Assembly (NCBI RefSeq): GCF_018139145.2
Contig: NC_059480.1
Coordinates: 14,074,428 to 14,138,427 of the forward strand
Direction of reading: 5' to 3'
DNA length: 64,000 bases
Origin: Gymnogyps californianus
Taxonomy: Eukaryota; Chordata; Aves; Accipitriformes; Cathartidae
How positions within the stretch are numbered: position 1 is the first letter of the stretch; every line of letters starts with the position of its first letter. Below are positions 24,040 through 37,300 of the stretch, piece after piece. A program made the translations under genes and the position numbers. The notes under the pieces are model-generated. The model saw only the letters and a list, made by a program, of their open reading frames with translations, ran no database searches and was not told where the DNA came from.

Positions 24040-24425
24040 GTCATGTGAACCCACAGTGCTGCTGTAGGCGTTGTAGAGTAGAAAGGGTGGGTCGCTGCCG
24101 CGTGGAAGGCAAGAACAGCAACACAAATGACTTCTGTGGACATTTGTGTTTCTGGAGTCAAGGCTACCAGTCTCTGCCCAGAACACGCTCTGTTTTCTCT
24201 GGAGTTTACATTGGTGCACAGTGATTTGAAAGGGTGCAAAGCAGGCACGAAGGTGGCTCCAAGTGACGCTGCTCAGTAGCAGACCCGACCTGTGCGCCGC
24301 AGAGAGGAGCATGCGGCAAGGTTTGTCCAAATGGTGGAGAAGCCCTGTCCCCCCAGGAGCTCATCACCCTCCCTCGTCTGAGGTGTTGCAGCCAGGGTGA
24401 ATGTCTTTTAGGGTCCAGAGGACCC
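24040..24425. other. GC- and CpG-richer patch
   Basis: CpGs cluster at about 24091-24100 and again at 24247-24315 (for example gcgccgcagag). Overlapping 67-98 codon frames on both strands have no recognisable domain. A perfect 9-bp stem hairpin sits at its right edge (24408-24428). Confidence 0.35.
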
Positions 24426-24428
24426 TAA
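24408..24428. repeat. Perfect 9-bp inverted repeat
   Basis: TTAGGGTCC and GGACCCTAA are exact reverse complements separated by three bases (AGA). It could form a small cruciform or serve as a dimeric binding site. Nothing further supports a function. Confidence 0.65.
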
Positions 24429-25094
24429 TGTGAGTATTGTTTGTGTGCAAGAGCTGACGGGACTGTCTTATTTCTGAAATACCAGAATTCATGATGAGAA
24501 GCTAAAATCCCCCATTTCCTCCAATACCAAATAAAGCCCATATACCTTTTTACATTGGAGACTGATGAAATTTCGTAAAATGGATTTCTCCATTTAATTG
24601 TCTAACTCTCTATATTAAGACACATCTTTTTGCCTATTATGCAAACATTCAGGTAGATTTATATTAGGTGCATTATAAAAAGTGGAGATAGGTAGTAAAG
24701 ATTATATTGATGTGCATAAGATAGAAGACAACAACACATGGAGAAAAAAGATATATGACTGGCTGGAAGCATTGCAAGCTAACACTTTGCTAACTTGCCA
24801 CATGTGTACATCACATAAGCAGCTGAAAATATTTAATAGTGAAGGCTCGCACATCTACAGTGCATTCGGTTTAGGGGGAAGAGTATGCAGCTGTTACAGA
24901 TTTAAGTATTATTTTCTTTTCCTGTTGCTGACACTGAAGCAAAAGAGTACCTATACCTGAAATTACCTGTAATATACCTATATTAAAGACAGGATATAAT
25001 GAGGCACGACATTGAAGTTAAAATGAGTATGAGGATGAGGAAAACCACTGCATTCTCTGAAAGTGCAGATGTGGATTTTAACTACAGATAAGTC

Positions 25095-25118
25095 CCTCTC
25101 TCTCTTTCTCTCTCTCTG
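25095..25118 (+). repeat. (CT)n-like microsatellite
   Basis: This is a 24-base CT-rich run with a single TTT interruption. A T15 run lies about 130 bases downstream (25252-25266). Confidence 0.7.
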
Positions 25119-25419
25119 ACTTTATTTAAGGACTTGCTTTGAGCAGTTTCTCAAAATGGGCTACCTAGTACAAAATTGAATTTACACTAGCTATTATGAC
25201 ACAAAAATTATATTTTGTGTACCAAAATTTTCAAGTGTGTTATCTCTGTGGTTTTTTTTTTTTTTTAATAAGGATGGCTAAAGAATAAATATTGTTACTT
25301 ATAATGCTTCCAGTGTCCTCAGAGCTTGCTTCCTATAGTCTTTTCATCTCCCATACAATCAGAATCTAATTTATTTATATAAAAGCATCCTCCATAAAAA
25401 GTAGTGCAAAATGCTTTGC

Positions 25420-25700
25420 AGGGAGAGATAAAGAAAAGAAGGAATGTTTTACGCAGATTGCCACAGTGACTCTCAAGGAGACAAAAATGAAAAACAATCT
25501 CTGAGGATAGAGTAACACGAACATAAGAAAATCAGAAATAAAGAAGAAATAGCAGCAGAATTATTTCTGAAACCTAGACAGAGTTTAGGGGCCAGAGAAG
25601 AAGAGAGAAAGGAAGGGAAAAGAATGGAAAGGAAATGAGTTTTATAACAACGAAAAAGGGGAAAGGGAATTGGAAAGTTTTCAGATGAGATTTAAGAACA
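25420..25700 (+). repeat. Purine-rich tract
   Basis: The plus strand is dominated by A and G (repeated gaagagagaaaggaaggg-like words), especially 25595-25680. The complementary pyrimidine frame (minus, 25574-25813) has strings of F, L, P and S and is a composition artefact. Confidence 0.5.
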
Positions 25701-25817
25701 AAAACTTTTCCGGGAGAGGGAGATAAGGCAGCCGTACAAAAAAGGGGAAGAATAGCCATGCGGTGTAGGAAATCACAAAGGAAAGAAGAGTGGCTTAGTT
25801 TATAGTCAATCAACCAA

Positions 25818-25890
25818 GGATTTGGAAAACCTGGGTACAGCTGTCTGGGTGCTTTTCGTCTCTCTGGACTTTCTTACCTGTAAAATAGAA
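25818..25890 (+). repeat. MIR-like SINE fragment
   Basis: The phrase atttggaaaacctgggtac is followed after a gap by tctctctggactttcttacc and tgtaaaata. These match the 'gacctgggttc' box-B region and the 'cctctctgggcctcagtttcctcatctgtaaaatggg' core/tail segment of MIR-type CORE-SINEs in the right order and spacing. The copy is old. A minus-strand CAG|GTAAGA at about 25873-25881 lies inside it and is probably a by-product of the SINE sequence. Confidence 0.5.
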
Positions 25891-28393
25891 AACAGAATGT
25901 TAGGTGATGAGGCATGAGGGTCTGGATGCAAGAGACTTCTGAGAGAAAAGGTTTGAAGGGACTGTGGAGCAGCTGAATAGAGGTCAATAAAAGTAGGATG
26001 TGGCCACAGACCTGTTGATCTTCCCTGGTGAGATACAAATGCTCAAGTGTTCTTTAAAGTTGATCAGTAAATTATTTTGTAGCAAAACACAAGTAGTAGG
26101 CAGTGGCTGTGACCAAGCCAACAGGGGACAGAGGGAAGGACAAGCAGAGCTGGGATATTTATAGTAGATGTAGTGATAGCAAAGATAGAATTAACAATAA
26201 GAAGCCCTGGAGGGAGAACAGGGAACAATGAATTTTAATGAAGATGAAAACTTCCTTCAAGACAGAAACAAGGGAGCTGGATAGATAACTTTTGTTATAA
26301 CTGAAGGAAAAGCATACCAGAAACACTGAGCCAAATGTAGCCTTGTGTTATGCCAGCTTTTACCATCTTTCTCCACAGTGTGTATTCCAAAGAGAAAGAA
26401 AATCCTCCCATAGAGAAGCTTTGTGAGGGAGGTGCCCCACAGGTCAGTCAGTGTTGACTGAATCCAGAAGGGTGAAGCTGGGGACGGGCATACCTGAGAC
26501 AGGCAGAAGTTTTGTTCCTCCTGTCAGGAGTGAATGATGAGGAACAAATGGGGAGCAATGATCAGCTCTTCTGCAATTCTCCCTTGAGGTTATTTTCTCC
26601 CCCTGTCCCGCTGGAGTGCTCAGAGAAGGGCAGTCCTGCCCCACCTGCCAGTGCACAGGACCCTGCCAGTCGCCTTGGGTATACTGACATGTGATAAGTC
26701 TTTGTGGTATACTAAGTACCACACATTTAGCAAGTAAGATGAACCAAATGAAATGGCTTTCTGCTGCAAGATCTTAAAATGTACTGAGGTGACGCTGAAA
26801 CTTTCAAGAAGAGCAGCTAGAGCAGATGAGCTAAAGCAGAGTGAAGGCTGTATGACCAAAGAAATAAACATCACCAAGCATTCAGGGAAGAGCAATCTCT
26901 CTTAAGGTCACTCCTTAAGCTATACTTGTGCTGTACCCATTCAGAACAGATTTTAGCCTATCACCCAAATGCTACCTGGTACCATAAAATTTGCTGTACT
27001 CAGATAACATAATTCACAAGCACGTTGGATCTTTTCTGAGGACTTTCCAAACTTGCTACTCTATACTTTGTGACCTTTTACACCCATCTTACTTCTCTTA
27101 AAACTTTTCTTTCCTCTTCGCTTCTAATTTACATTTTATTTTACCTAAAAACTTGAGGCGGATCACATTTAATGGAGTCCATTAAATTTGGGGATGAGAG
27201 AGAGAGAAACGGGACAGTTATTTCTGTGCTATTGCTCCGTCCATACTCTTTGAATAAGTCCGCACAATGACACTTGAATGAAAGCCTAAGTAAATTCTGG
27301 TTGATAACTGCATAGAACAAATGTGGAACAAAGGAGCTATGTTCTACTCTTTATATGTTGGAAGAATGAACTTGTTGCTGCTTGATCAATTCCTTGTCCT
27401 TCACTAGTGCTTGAGTTCCTCCTTTTACTGAAAGAGCATGCAACATTGCAGTTCAGGGTTGTGTTATATTTCCGGACCTTTGACACTTTTTTTGCAGAGA
27501 TTTAAAGGAGTTAATATGGGAAGCAGTTTTTGTCTTGCTTTGGCTTTTAAATAGCAGAGTCTATTTATTTCTCATTCAGTGAGCCTCAATTATTTGTTTG
27601 TAAAAAATCATTTGGTAACAGGATTAATTCATCCTTCATGTAACTACACTGCAAGACAATAACGTTACACAAGAGATGAATTTGCTAAATATATAACTCT
27701 TGTAGGGACAAAAGGAATTCTTTCTAGAGCTGTGTGAAAGGTTTACGATACATGCCTGATTTAGTATATCACTACAAATCTGAATGTTAGAGCCCATTTG
27801 CCTTTCTTCAAAAGTACTTAATGTGAAACCAGGCCCAGGTGTTGAACCATCAAGCCTAATTTTGAGAAAAAGTGATTGGATTATGCCTGTGCTGAGGGTG
27901 TATAAAGCCTTGCTTGCTCCTGGGAAGTATGTCTCTCAATATTGGCAAGGCAACACAAAGTTGGGTAAATCCACCCAGCTGCCTGCCAAGAGGAGTACTC
28001 GGTGGATGCCTGTGACGTGAAGCTGCCTGACTCTATGGGTTCTTGAGGGCTGAGTGAAGTGGCAGTAGTGATGGGGAGATGGAAGTGGCAAGGCTGTGTG
28101 GCCTCTGTCCCTGTTCTGATATTATGCTCTTTACCATAGTGTCTGACAAAACAGTCCGTTAAAACGTTACAATGTCAATCACATCTGTAGCATGCTGTTC
28201 TTTCTCTCCTCTTCCCCAGGAGAGGGGCATGCGTAAAGAAATGTCTTGCTTTTGGATAAGTTTTTGTTCTTTTTAACTATACACTTATGATATTATGTAC
28301 AGTGTAGCGGCTCCCTAAATTCAAGTCCTGTCTGTAGCCAACATTTGCTGTGACTATGGCATGTTTGGTTTGTGTGCTGAGGAGGTAATGTCA

Positions 28394-28490
28394 TGCACTG
28401 GAGAGAGCAATAACCTATGACTCAGGACTCAGGATTCCTAATCTTGGCTATGCTGTCAACCTGCTGCATGGACCTAGGCAAATCACTTGA
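28394..28490 (+). repeat. MIR-type SINE
   Basis: The order is cactggagagagca, gactcaggactcaggattcc, taatcttggctatgctgtc, aacctgctgcatgg and cctaggcaaatcacttgacc. It follows the MIR consensus plan: tRNA-related 'gactcaggagacctgggttc' with the 'ctcggctctgccac' and 'ttgctgtgtgaccttgggcaagtcacttaacc' core. About 95 bases are recognisable, and the tail is replaced by other repeat-like sequence. Orientation is plus. Confidence 0.7.
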
Positions 28491-28530
28491 CCCAGATTCC
28501 CAAAGATAGATAAGCACCTAAAATCTTCTT
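28491..28530 (+). repeat. Repeat fragment abutting the MIR
   Basis: The words ccagattcccaaagatagat and aagcacctaaaatctt resemble a dispersed sauropsid palindrome remembered as 'cagatcctcaaaggtatttaggcacctaact'. It may mark an insertion into, or junction with, the upstream MIR. Confidence 0.4.
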
Positions 28531-28923
28531 TAAACACTGACGTCCAGGACAGATTTATCTGGAGTGCAGGATGCAACTCATAAGCAGTCCTGTGATGAGG
28601 TTGCAGCTTGGTGACTGGGTAGCTTTCTCTCCTACTTTTAAAGCTGTATCTGTACTTCATCTATGTCCACTGTTTCAGCTCTGTCCAAATCCTTAAATAA
28701 TGCATGTTGCAAAGGGCACCAACATTTCTGCTGTGCATATGGGAAAACATGGAAAAACTCATCTATGATTGGTGGCCTGGAAGCCCTGAAGTGGGAGTTT
28801 TAAATTAGGTGCCCCACTGCCATGAGATCCTGGGGTCCAAGAGTGTGGCTGTATTCAGAGTATATGTAAGACAGAGATTTAGGGAACGCGAAGGCAGAGA
28901 AGTGGGGGTTACCTGGGACATTT

Positions 28924-28986
28924 GCTGGTTAGGGAATCAGCCTGGGATGGCAAAAATGCAGGCTCAAGTCCCTAATCCAAACCAGG
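28924..28986. repeat. Possible dispersed repeat fragment
   Basis: The phrases gctggttagggaatcagcc, tgggatggcaaaaatgc and aggctcaagtccctaatcc match in order a dispersed sauropsid repeat remembered as 'agtggttagggcactcacctgggaggtgggagacccaggttcaagtccct'. The arrangement is tRNA-like, so a SINE origin is possible, but a palindromic DNA element cannot be excluded. Confidence 0.45.
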
Positions 28987-28989
28987 TAT

Positions 28990-31900
28990 GCTAGGGATGA
29001 TTTGGCCACAAATCCCAAGTAAGTGTCCAAACCAGTAAACCACCAGATACTCTGTGAAATGTTTTTCTTTTTTTTGGGGAATTGCAGGGGAGAAGTAAAA
29101 TCAAGCATGGTAACCTAGCCACAGACGAGCATTTATGGCTGAGAGTCCAAGCAGGCACCAGGACAGAGTGAATATACCCAAACCCCATCCTTTAGCCTCC
29201 GCACTCCAGATTGGTGTGTGCAACTCCCCACCCAGCTCCTTCCTCACTCTCCCCTGCCCTGAAGGGCAAGGCTGGGTGCCTAATTTTCAGCAGGAGCAAT
29301 AAAAAATGCCAGTAAGGAGGAGAAAGGCAGCATACAGTTAAATGCTGTAATGTCTTATGTGTCTCTGAAGAACTACCTGTGTGTCCTTCTAGCTCCCAGC
29401 TTTTTGCTGTCTCATAAAGGAAGGAGACACTCTCCAGGCAATATTTGTGTGTGTGGAGGTGTCCCCAGACACAGCAGAGCACAGCCTTGGACCTTGCTGC
29501 CACAACAGCAGGGAATACTTCTAGCATGAGCTGAACCATTTGGATGGGAAGCTCCATGAGAGGTAGGGACACAAGGATGCCAGGCTCCTTGGAAAATTGC
29601 AGTAAAGTCATTCAGCTCTGGCCATGTTCTGAGTAAGTATGCCAGAATAGTTACTGGCCTCAGTTTCTCGTGATATTCAAAGCGGTGAAAGTATTCAGAA
29701 CTCCTCGATGGGCTGGAGAAGCCTCGTACCTTGCAAGATGGAGTCCACGTTAAAAAAAATACATATTTTATGAGTAGGTCTGGAAGTGAAACAGCTGACT
29801 GCCTCTTTTAGCACAGGTTTTTATACATGGTCGTAGGCTATCTGGGAATCCATGAATCCACACTGACATCTGCACACTTAGAATCATGATGCTGCAGGCC
29901 CAAAGTATATATTTAGACTGCATCTACAAACCTCGCAGAAAAACATTAAATCAGCAAAATGAAAAAAACAAACAAAAAAGAGACATAAAAATGAGCTGGC
30001 TACTCTAAAACACAGATACAGTAATTATTTCAGTCTTTTGCTTAGGGGTGTACCAACTGTTTACAATTTACTGTTTGGCAAGCTGGGTGTTCTCATTTCC
30101 CTCATGGTTCAGGAGTCAAAAACATATGCTACCTTTAGTAATGAACTCTTCTAAGATTTGAAACTATCCATATTCATGTCACAAGAAATGTTTACACAAG
30201 AGCAAAATGCTCCAACATCAAAATAAATCAGTAACATCTCAGAGTTTATATTTCCATATGCTTCTTTGGCATAATAAAGCAGGGGAAGGGCTGCTGTTGT
30301 AAAATGGAGTTTAATTAAAAACAAAAGAAAAAAAACTTTATCAGAAATCATGGCCATCCAAAAATCATGCAGACTAATGCATGGTTTCAACATATTCTAA
30401 AGATTTATCATCTATCAATAGAAAAAAGAAAATGCAATATAATCTTATCCTCTACACACCTTGCATATTTTCCATCTTCTGTGCATAAATTATACATTCA
30501 TTTTCATAATTATGGTAACATTCTAGTTTTCACATAAACTGCTATTACTCCTGGGTACCAGTAAGTTTACATCTACCAAGGCTACATGCTAATTACATTT
30601 TCTTTTTATAATGTTATCTATTTATCAAATTTAGTTTCTTAATGGAAATTAATAGACTAGGTCTCTGCAGGAAAAAAAATAATCAGAGGTAACATAGCAG
30701 TTTGGGTATTTTTTCAGCTTTTATTTTATTCAAGCTTTAAGGGTTTTGAGTGCTTGATTGGTGATTATGGTGTATGAAATGTGTTATAAAACCAATGTCC
30801 AGGCGATGGTCGGGAAGGAGTTAATCATCTCCCTTTTGCTAGAGGAAGGGCCACAGCTGTCTGAACTGAGTGCAGGGATTTTCAGGGTAGCCAGCTGTGG
30901 GGATTTAATTGATTCACCCGCCAGTCTGTAAAGGGGGATACCACAGGGTGAATCTAAATCCTGTTGTGATTCAGGGATGAGGAGGTAACTTGGGGTGAGT
31001 ATTGTAGCCATGAAAAGACCTAAGCAAGAATGACTAGTTGAATAAATACTTAACATTCAGAAGAAAACAAGAACATAAGTGAGGAAAGGAAGGGTTTTTT
31101 ACATTTCTTTGAGGAAACAGGGTGCTCTTTCTATTTTTCTTATCCTTTATTTTTCTAACTTTTAATGGAGCCTTGCAATGCTCTTGCCTGGATCTAAAGT
31201 CAGGGCAGGAAGAAAGCCTGGATTGAAGGGAGATCAATGGATGGAAGATGTGCCTCAGCCAAGCGCAGCAAATGAACTTGAGTGGATGGATGTGGGCAGG
31301 AGTGGTGAATAAAACAGTGTGTAGGATGCCAGAGGAAATCTCCTTGTCTATATATACAGGAGGGTGAGCTTACAATCTTAAGGAGTCTTGGCTTTCAGAT
31401 CCACATCCTACCTCATTTTAGCTTGCTTTTCAGTTGAATGCAGTAGAAGGATTGTTTACTTTCCCTGGACACTTGAATGCTTTTAACAACAGGGTTTATC
31501 AGTGCCTGGCTTACCCTCAGGGTGAGTTTCCTTTCTCTTTCTCTATCTCTGAATTAAAGTATTGTCAGAAATCTGCAACTTGTTCTACAGGGACAGCAAT
31601 GGTGTTGTAGTACCTTCTCGAAGAACTAGTTTTGACTGCATTGATTTGAGCCTCAACATGTTTTTTTCTCCCTCACCTTTGGTGGATTGCTTCCATCTGC
31701 CTCGGTTTTCCAGGTTTAAGCATGATAATTTACCTGAGGAAACAGGATTTGGTCAGAGGAAGAAGTTCTACGTGAATGTAAGGTACTAACACCAAGCAGC
31801 ATATTGTTTTGAATATCACAGTATGTTGTTACATATTCTGTTTCTACTGTGCTTTAGAAATGGTCTGCATATTTCAGCCATTATTTACATCCACTTGTGT

Positions 31901-32818
31901 CTCCTCTGGCAGTAACTCTGCTATGGTTAAAATGTGAATCAGCTCTTTACTGTGCTCCAGAGAGAGGATATCACAGACTTCAATCAGCAATGTCCATCTA
32001 AATAGCGTGTTGTGTCTGAGGAAGGATTGCTTATAGTTAAAACTATGCCATTCTTGTCTAGCACCTCATTCTAGCAGTTATGCACGCCTCATATAAGTAA
32101 TAAGGGTCTCTGGGATGCTTTGCACAAGTCTAGAAAAGAGCCATAAGCTTCACCTGTGTGTTCTGCAAGACATTCAGTGGTTGCTGCAATGTGTCATATT
32201 TGAACAGCTTCCAATTAGCACCTCCTTTAGCATTACAGGCATGCTCCCCGAACTTATTGAAGTGAAGGCCTGGATGTGTTCATCTTCCCACAGCAACAAG
32301 CACACTCCAAGACTTTTCTAAGTATTGGTAGTTTGTCAAGAAAGAATATAAAAGTTGGCTATTATTCGTATTTTGAAACCTTTCACAAGGGATTTTTGTA
32401 GGAAGTCCTGCTTCTGCAGAGACAATGTGTTGACTCAGGATATTGTCATGGTTGAAAGCTTCTCAGTTCATTTTTTCCCCTAAGATTTGAAAAGCTCACT
32501 TATCTTTTGCCCTCATTAAGGTCAGCTATTGCCTATGAAATACCCTATGTATTCAGAATGCTCAGCGAAGTGTTAATCATTGACACAGGAGATGTTCCAA
32601 GTGTTGTGAGTGCTGTATGCTAGCCAAAGTCTCATCATCCCATGAAATCTGTTCCAGATTCTCTGGCTATAATTCATTGCTGGATTATTCTTTATTAATC
32701 CCTGACAGGGTGCCCCGCTGATGTATGCAACAAGAAAGGAGATGGTACTTGTTCAGTTAAGTGGCAAACAGAACATTGAGAAGTGATGTGGCTGTTGATG
32801 GCAACCTACATTCATTTA
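28990..32818. other. AT-rich non-coding DNA
   Basis: No gene is recognised. The 139-codon minus-strand frame at 29192-29611 is the longest here; its product has no recognisable domain and it lies in a GC-richer segment, so it is not called. The remainder is AT-rich with runs of up to about 9 T or A. Confidence 0.5.
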
Positions 32819-32850
32819 TTGGCCAAGATTTTCAAAAGGGTCACTGACAG
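32819..32850. repeat. Palindromic repeat fragment
   Basis: The phrase ggccaagattttcaaaagg followed by gtcactgac matches one end of a dispersed repeat remembered as 'gggccagattttcaaaag'. It is short and therefore a weak call. Confidence 0.35.
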
Positions 32851-33429
32851 CACCTTGTTACACTGCAGTCTCCTGGGTATGTTTGAGGACACAGGGTAAG
32901 CGGAGGCTCAGAGCCTCCCTCACAGCCCTTCAGCTTCCCTTCAGAGCCAAGGGATTGTTCACCTAGATTCAGTGTGTTTCTGAATGATCCTGGGCATAAT
33001 CCATTATAAAATTGAGAGAGCACCAGTCAGCCTTAAACTGTGTAAAACCCAAATTGGATCTAACATACAGGAATGGTTTAGATAAGCAGTCTTGTACATG
33101 TGAGATTATCTCTAAACCGATTTATATTCTGAGTTTGCCTCCTGCTATTAAAATCTTAGTTGCCCTTGGATCATAGCACAGCTCAATGAAGCATCACACT
33201 CTTTCCTTTTGTGATTATGCTTTTTCAAGAGATGACATTGCTCAGAAACATGAAGTGTGTCCTGAGTATTTTTGTTATAATGTTCAGAAATCATTCCATA
33301 AAAGCAACTGCAGCAGTTCAGGCGGAGGGCTTGTCTAGCATTATTCTTTTTCCAACAGTGGCCAAAATTGGATGTCAAGGGAAGATTATACGGTATTCAC
33401 AAGGCAAATGTATAAAATCTGTCCACTGA

Positions 33430-34320
33430 GTATTCTTCTAGCCTCTAACTATTCTGGCTCAGGGACTTCAAGACCGCTGTGGCTTGTCTATTTACTAACC
33501 CTCTCCAGGTCTCTTTTCCAAGTACTTATTAAGCCTGCCCTTGAACCCAGTAAAGTTTTGCTTCTGCCACGTCTTTTGGCAAGGATTTACATAATTCTGC
33601 TACATATGAATGAAGAACTGCTTGTTTGTTTTGAACTTGGATCAACTAGCTTCCTTTGGCCCCTGTTTCCTGTATTGAAAGAGGCAATGAGCAATCCATC
33701 TCTCTGCATCTCATGGTCACTCATGGTGTTGTGGACCTCCATTGTTTTTCCTCTAAGTTGTCTCTTTTCCAGGATGAAAAGTCTTAGCCGACTGAGTCAT
33801 TCCTTGTATGGAAACCATTCATCTTCATTGCCCTTCTCTGAATCTTTTCCAGTTCTAAGACATTTTTCCAGGTAGAGGGCTTATAAGTAAACACGGTTTA
33901 CAAAGCATAGCAGAAGCATGGGTTTGTACAGTGAAAGAATAGATGTCTTCTATTTTTGTTTTCTGTTCCACTTTCAATTACTTCCAAAATTTGAATGACC
34001 TTTCTAACTGTTACCAAGCACTTGCCTGATATTTTCCTGGCACTGTCATAACCCCAAGACTTCATGTCTGAGTGATAATGACTAGCTAAGAGCCAACCAT
34101 TTTATACATGGAGCAAGCACTGTTTTTCCCAACATATATTACTTTATCTTAATTGCATCACTTTACCTGCATATTAGTAATGCAGTACTCCCAATTATTG
34201 GTTACTTTTTCCTGAAGTATTATCTTGACATTCATTCTTTGCCTTTCATTTTCAGCATATTTTACAAGTTCAGTAGTTCCATAATTGTTTTAAACTGTGT
34301 ATCAAGCCCAGTTTTCACGA
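33430..34320 (-). mobile_element. Old CR1 LINE, 5'-truncated, minus strand
   Basis: Read on the plus strand, this is the antisense of the CR1 3' half as found in turtles, crocodilians and birds. Clear landmarks in order are actaaccctctccaggtctc, tgttttgaacttgg, gtggacctccattgttttt, ttgtctcttttccaggatg, aaaagtcttagccgactgag, tcattccttgtatgg and cattgcccttctctgaatc. Weaker matches follow through the 'ttactttgcatttatc...catctgcc' region near 34138-34180. CR1 is a non-LTR retrotransposon; this part lies around the end of the reverse-transcriptase frame. The 167-codon plus-strand frame at 33372-33875 is an antisense shadow. Many substitutions and small gaps show that the copy is old and inactive. 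The boundaries are approximate. Confidence 0.75.
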
Positions 34321-37300
34321 ACAGACAAAACCCCCCAAACTATCTTTCTGCAGTATACGTTTAATCCTTTTTTTTCTAAGCTTTGAAGATAAATTTTTTA
34401 TAGAAATAATTCAGTGGAAAAGAGTAGTTGATGCTCAAGAGCTGGAACAGATTTTCCATGTAGAAGTGGCAACGTTTAAGAAAAATCATGAGAGAAGGTT
34501 ATGAAGAAGCATTAGGAAGAGCAGTGTGAGAAGAGCACAGTCAGCGGGAGGTTTACTATGAGGAAAGGAGGGCTGACACACAGGAAGGACTGGTAGAATG
34601 CAGTGCCTTGAAGCAAAGATGAAATACTAGAATACGATACAAAAGGTGAAGGGGAAGCCATTGAAGGAACTTGAAGGGGAATTTGTATGCTAAGAAGTGG
34701 GGAAAGATGATGTAATACCTCTTGGTTTGATCAGGAAGGAAGCAGATTCAGGATAATTTTTCAGGTATTTTCCAATTCTTCCGAAGCACAGACAAGAATA
34801 TAAAAATGCAGCACACTGAAATAATGCCTCATTGTGTGGGGTCCTTAAACGTTTCTGTGATGTTAATGCTGAAAATTTTGATGCTTAAGTTCAGCTGCGG
34901 AAATCTGAAGAGACCTGCAAAACAGCACCTGCTAGAAAAGACAGAGATTTCAGAAAGTCCATCCAATGAGCTGGATGCTACTGGAGAGGGCAGAAAACAT
35001 CTGACTGTTTTTGAGGCAGCTGTAGCAAGCTGTCATCTATCTTCCTCATGCTGAGGGTAGATCAGAACTGGTCCTTATCTTCATCACTCATTAATAAGAG
35101 CCCCATGGAAGATGCTCTCTGAGCCCATGGGAGAGGCTTCCCTGACTTCAATCATTTCCTTTGTGATACTTGGCTCAAATCCTGTATATATGGAGCTTGT
35201 CTTAGCACTCATTCTCATTTGATGATTCCCACTTATGCTTTTAGTTAGAAAAGTTAAAGGGTATCTGAGATTCTCAGCTAGTGTATGTTGATGTGGACCT
35301 GTAAGCATATCATATATATCATATCTGCATCTTGATTCCTCTGATAGAGGAAGTAGGAAAGATGACACCACCTGTAAAATGCTTTGATGAAAAATCCATG
35401 CAAGAAGTTAGTATTTTATTATTATGACAGATTTTTCCAGCTGATAATATCCATGAGCATTCCAGAATGTTCTACTTTACCTATTGAAAAGGGGCAGAGA
35501 TTTGAGGTATAAGGAAGGAAGAAGCAATTTATTTCGAAGTCTGGTCATTCCTCCTTAATAATGATATACAAAGAACTGCACCTTTTGACAAAGCATAACT
35601 GGAGAAAAAACTTATTTTCACCAGATGCATAGGACATAAGCCAAGATATTGTTGAGATATTAGTGAAAAGATAATTTGGGACAGTAAATGTGTATTCAAG
35701 GCTCTTGCTTTTTGTTTGAGGAATTTTTCTCCCTGAGAGGAGATGGAAGTATCTGTAAGGCCAACTAAGTATTTTTAAAAGGATTTCAAACTACTAAAAC
35801 TGCATCTGAATTATCAGGTTTATACTACCAGATGCCTTAATCATATACCAGGTGGCTGGTGAGGCATGAATATAGAGGAATATAATGTCCTCCATTCACA
35901 TTTTGATAAAACTTTGGAAGAAGAAATGTTTGTTAGGAAAGTGTTTTATTTTTTCTTGAAAAGTACAGAAGCATTTTTTTTGCAAACAATATTGTGTTAG
36001 CGCTCTCATTAAATAGATTGATTTTATTGGCTATACTGTACTCTAAAAATCAAAACACTTTATGCTGATCTCTGTTGTAATGTTACTTCTAGAAATGGCA
36101 CAGAAAAAATTACGTTTAAAATAAAACATCAACAGATAAAGTGCATGAATAATTGTGAATGTGGTAAAAAGGAAGTCAAGCTGAGGAAAGGGAATATTTT
36201 ATAAAATATTGAAAGACTGCAACTCATACATGCTGCATAAGCACAGTGTACATGGTTATGTTTCTGTACTGACTGGGCACTGCAGACCAAAGTGTTTATA
36301 TCTTTGGCTGCCTTTAGAAAGCATATGTGGTATTAGGTCTTAACCTTATCACAGTTATTTTAATGATGATGTTTTTATGTTTAATTTAACTGTAAATCAT
36401 GTTAGCAGAGTTTTGACTGCTATGTCAGAGAGCTTAAAAACTGAGCTGAAGTTATTTCAAAAGTGAAGAATTTTTCTAGCCTGTGATGTTTAGTCAGTAT
36501 GATCCACTCAAGTGTGGAGCTGTCAGAAAGGACACCAGCGGATGGTGCTTAATCTGCTCAGTTTTGAAGGGAAGTTGGACTCTTAGTATGAAGTTAAATT
36601 TTTGATCTATCTCAGTTACAGTTAAATAGCCAATTTATGGATTTGTTAAGGGCATTAAGGGAGTCACAATGGCCTACAAAACACTGTGTGCTGTGCCATG
36701 GTACATTTTCTAGTCAGATATCCATGGAGTGTTTATTTTTGCTGTATGGGAAACTATTTTTTCAGTTTAGTTCATTCACTCTGGTGTCTCATACAGAGCT
36801 GGGTAAATACTTCAAAAACCACATTGGCAAATGTTGGTTCGTATGAATCCTGCACATCCATGTCAGCAATCATGAGGCTTTCTGTTTGCTTTCTTTTCCA
36901 CTGGCATTCACACATCCAGTTTCTGTGTAGTTCCATGGACGTAAATCCAGAATGACTGTAGTTTTTCGTTGGGTGTTATTGTAGATACAAAGTCACCCTC
37001 TACCTTCCTGACTCTGATGGTGTGCTCCTGACCGTGCATAAAAGATCATCCCCCTTCCTGCCTCCCCAGACTATTTAAAAAAAGCCATCTTCCTGGGGAA
37101 GCCTGAAGAGTTTTATGGTCAAGGCAATGACCGGATTTTGAGCTGAATCTCTGGCAACTTTGTTTTCTCTCAGCACACTCTCACCATGCACATCCACACA
37201 CTTTCAATAGGAAGATTTTTTTGCCTCATAGGTCATGAATATGCAAGTCTGTGCACCAGGCTATGAACTAAGACCATGCACAGGGTATTGGTGGCATTGC

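Noticed and set aside
25860..25885. Minus-strand CAG|GTAAGA donor or recursive splice site
   Set aside because: It falls inside a MIR-like SINE whose consensus naturally gives this word.
33372..33875. 167-codon plus-strand open frame
   Set aside because: It lies antisense to a recognisable CR1 LINE and has no domain of its own.
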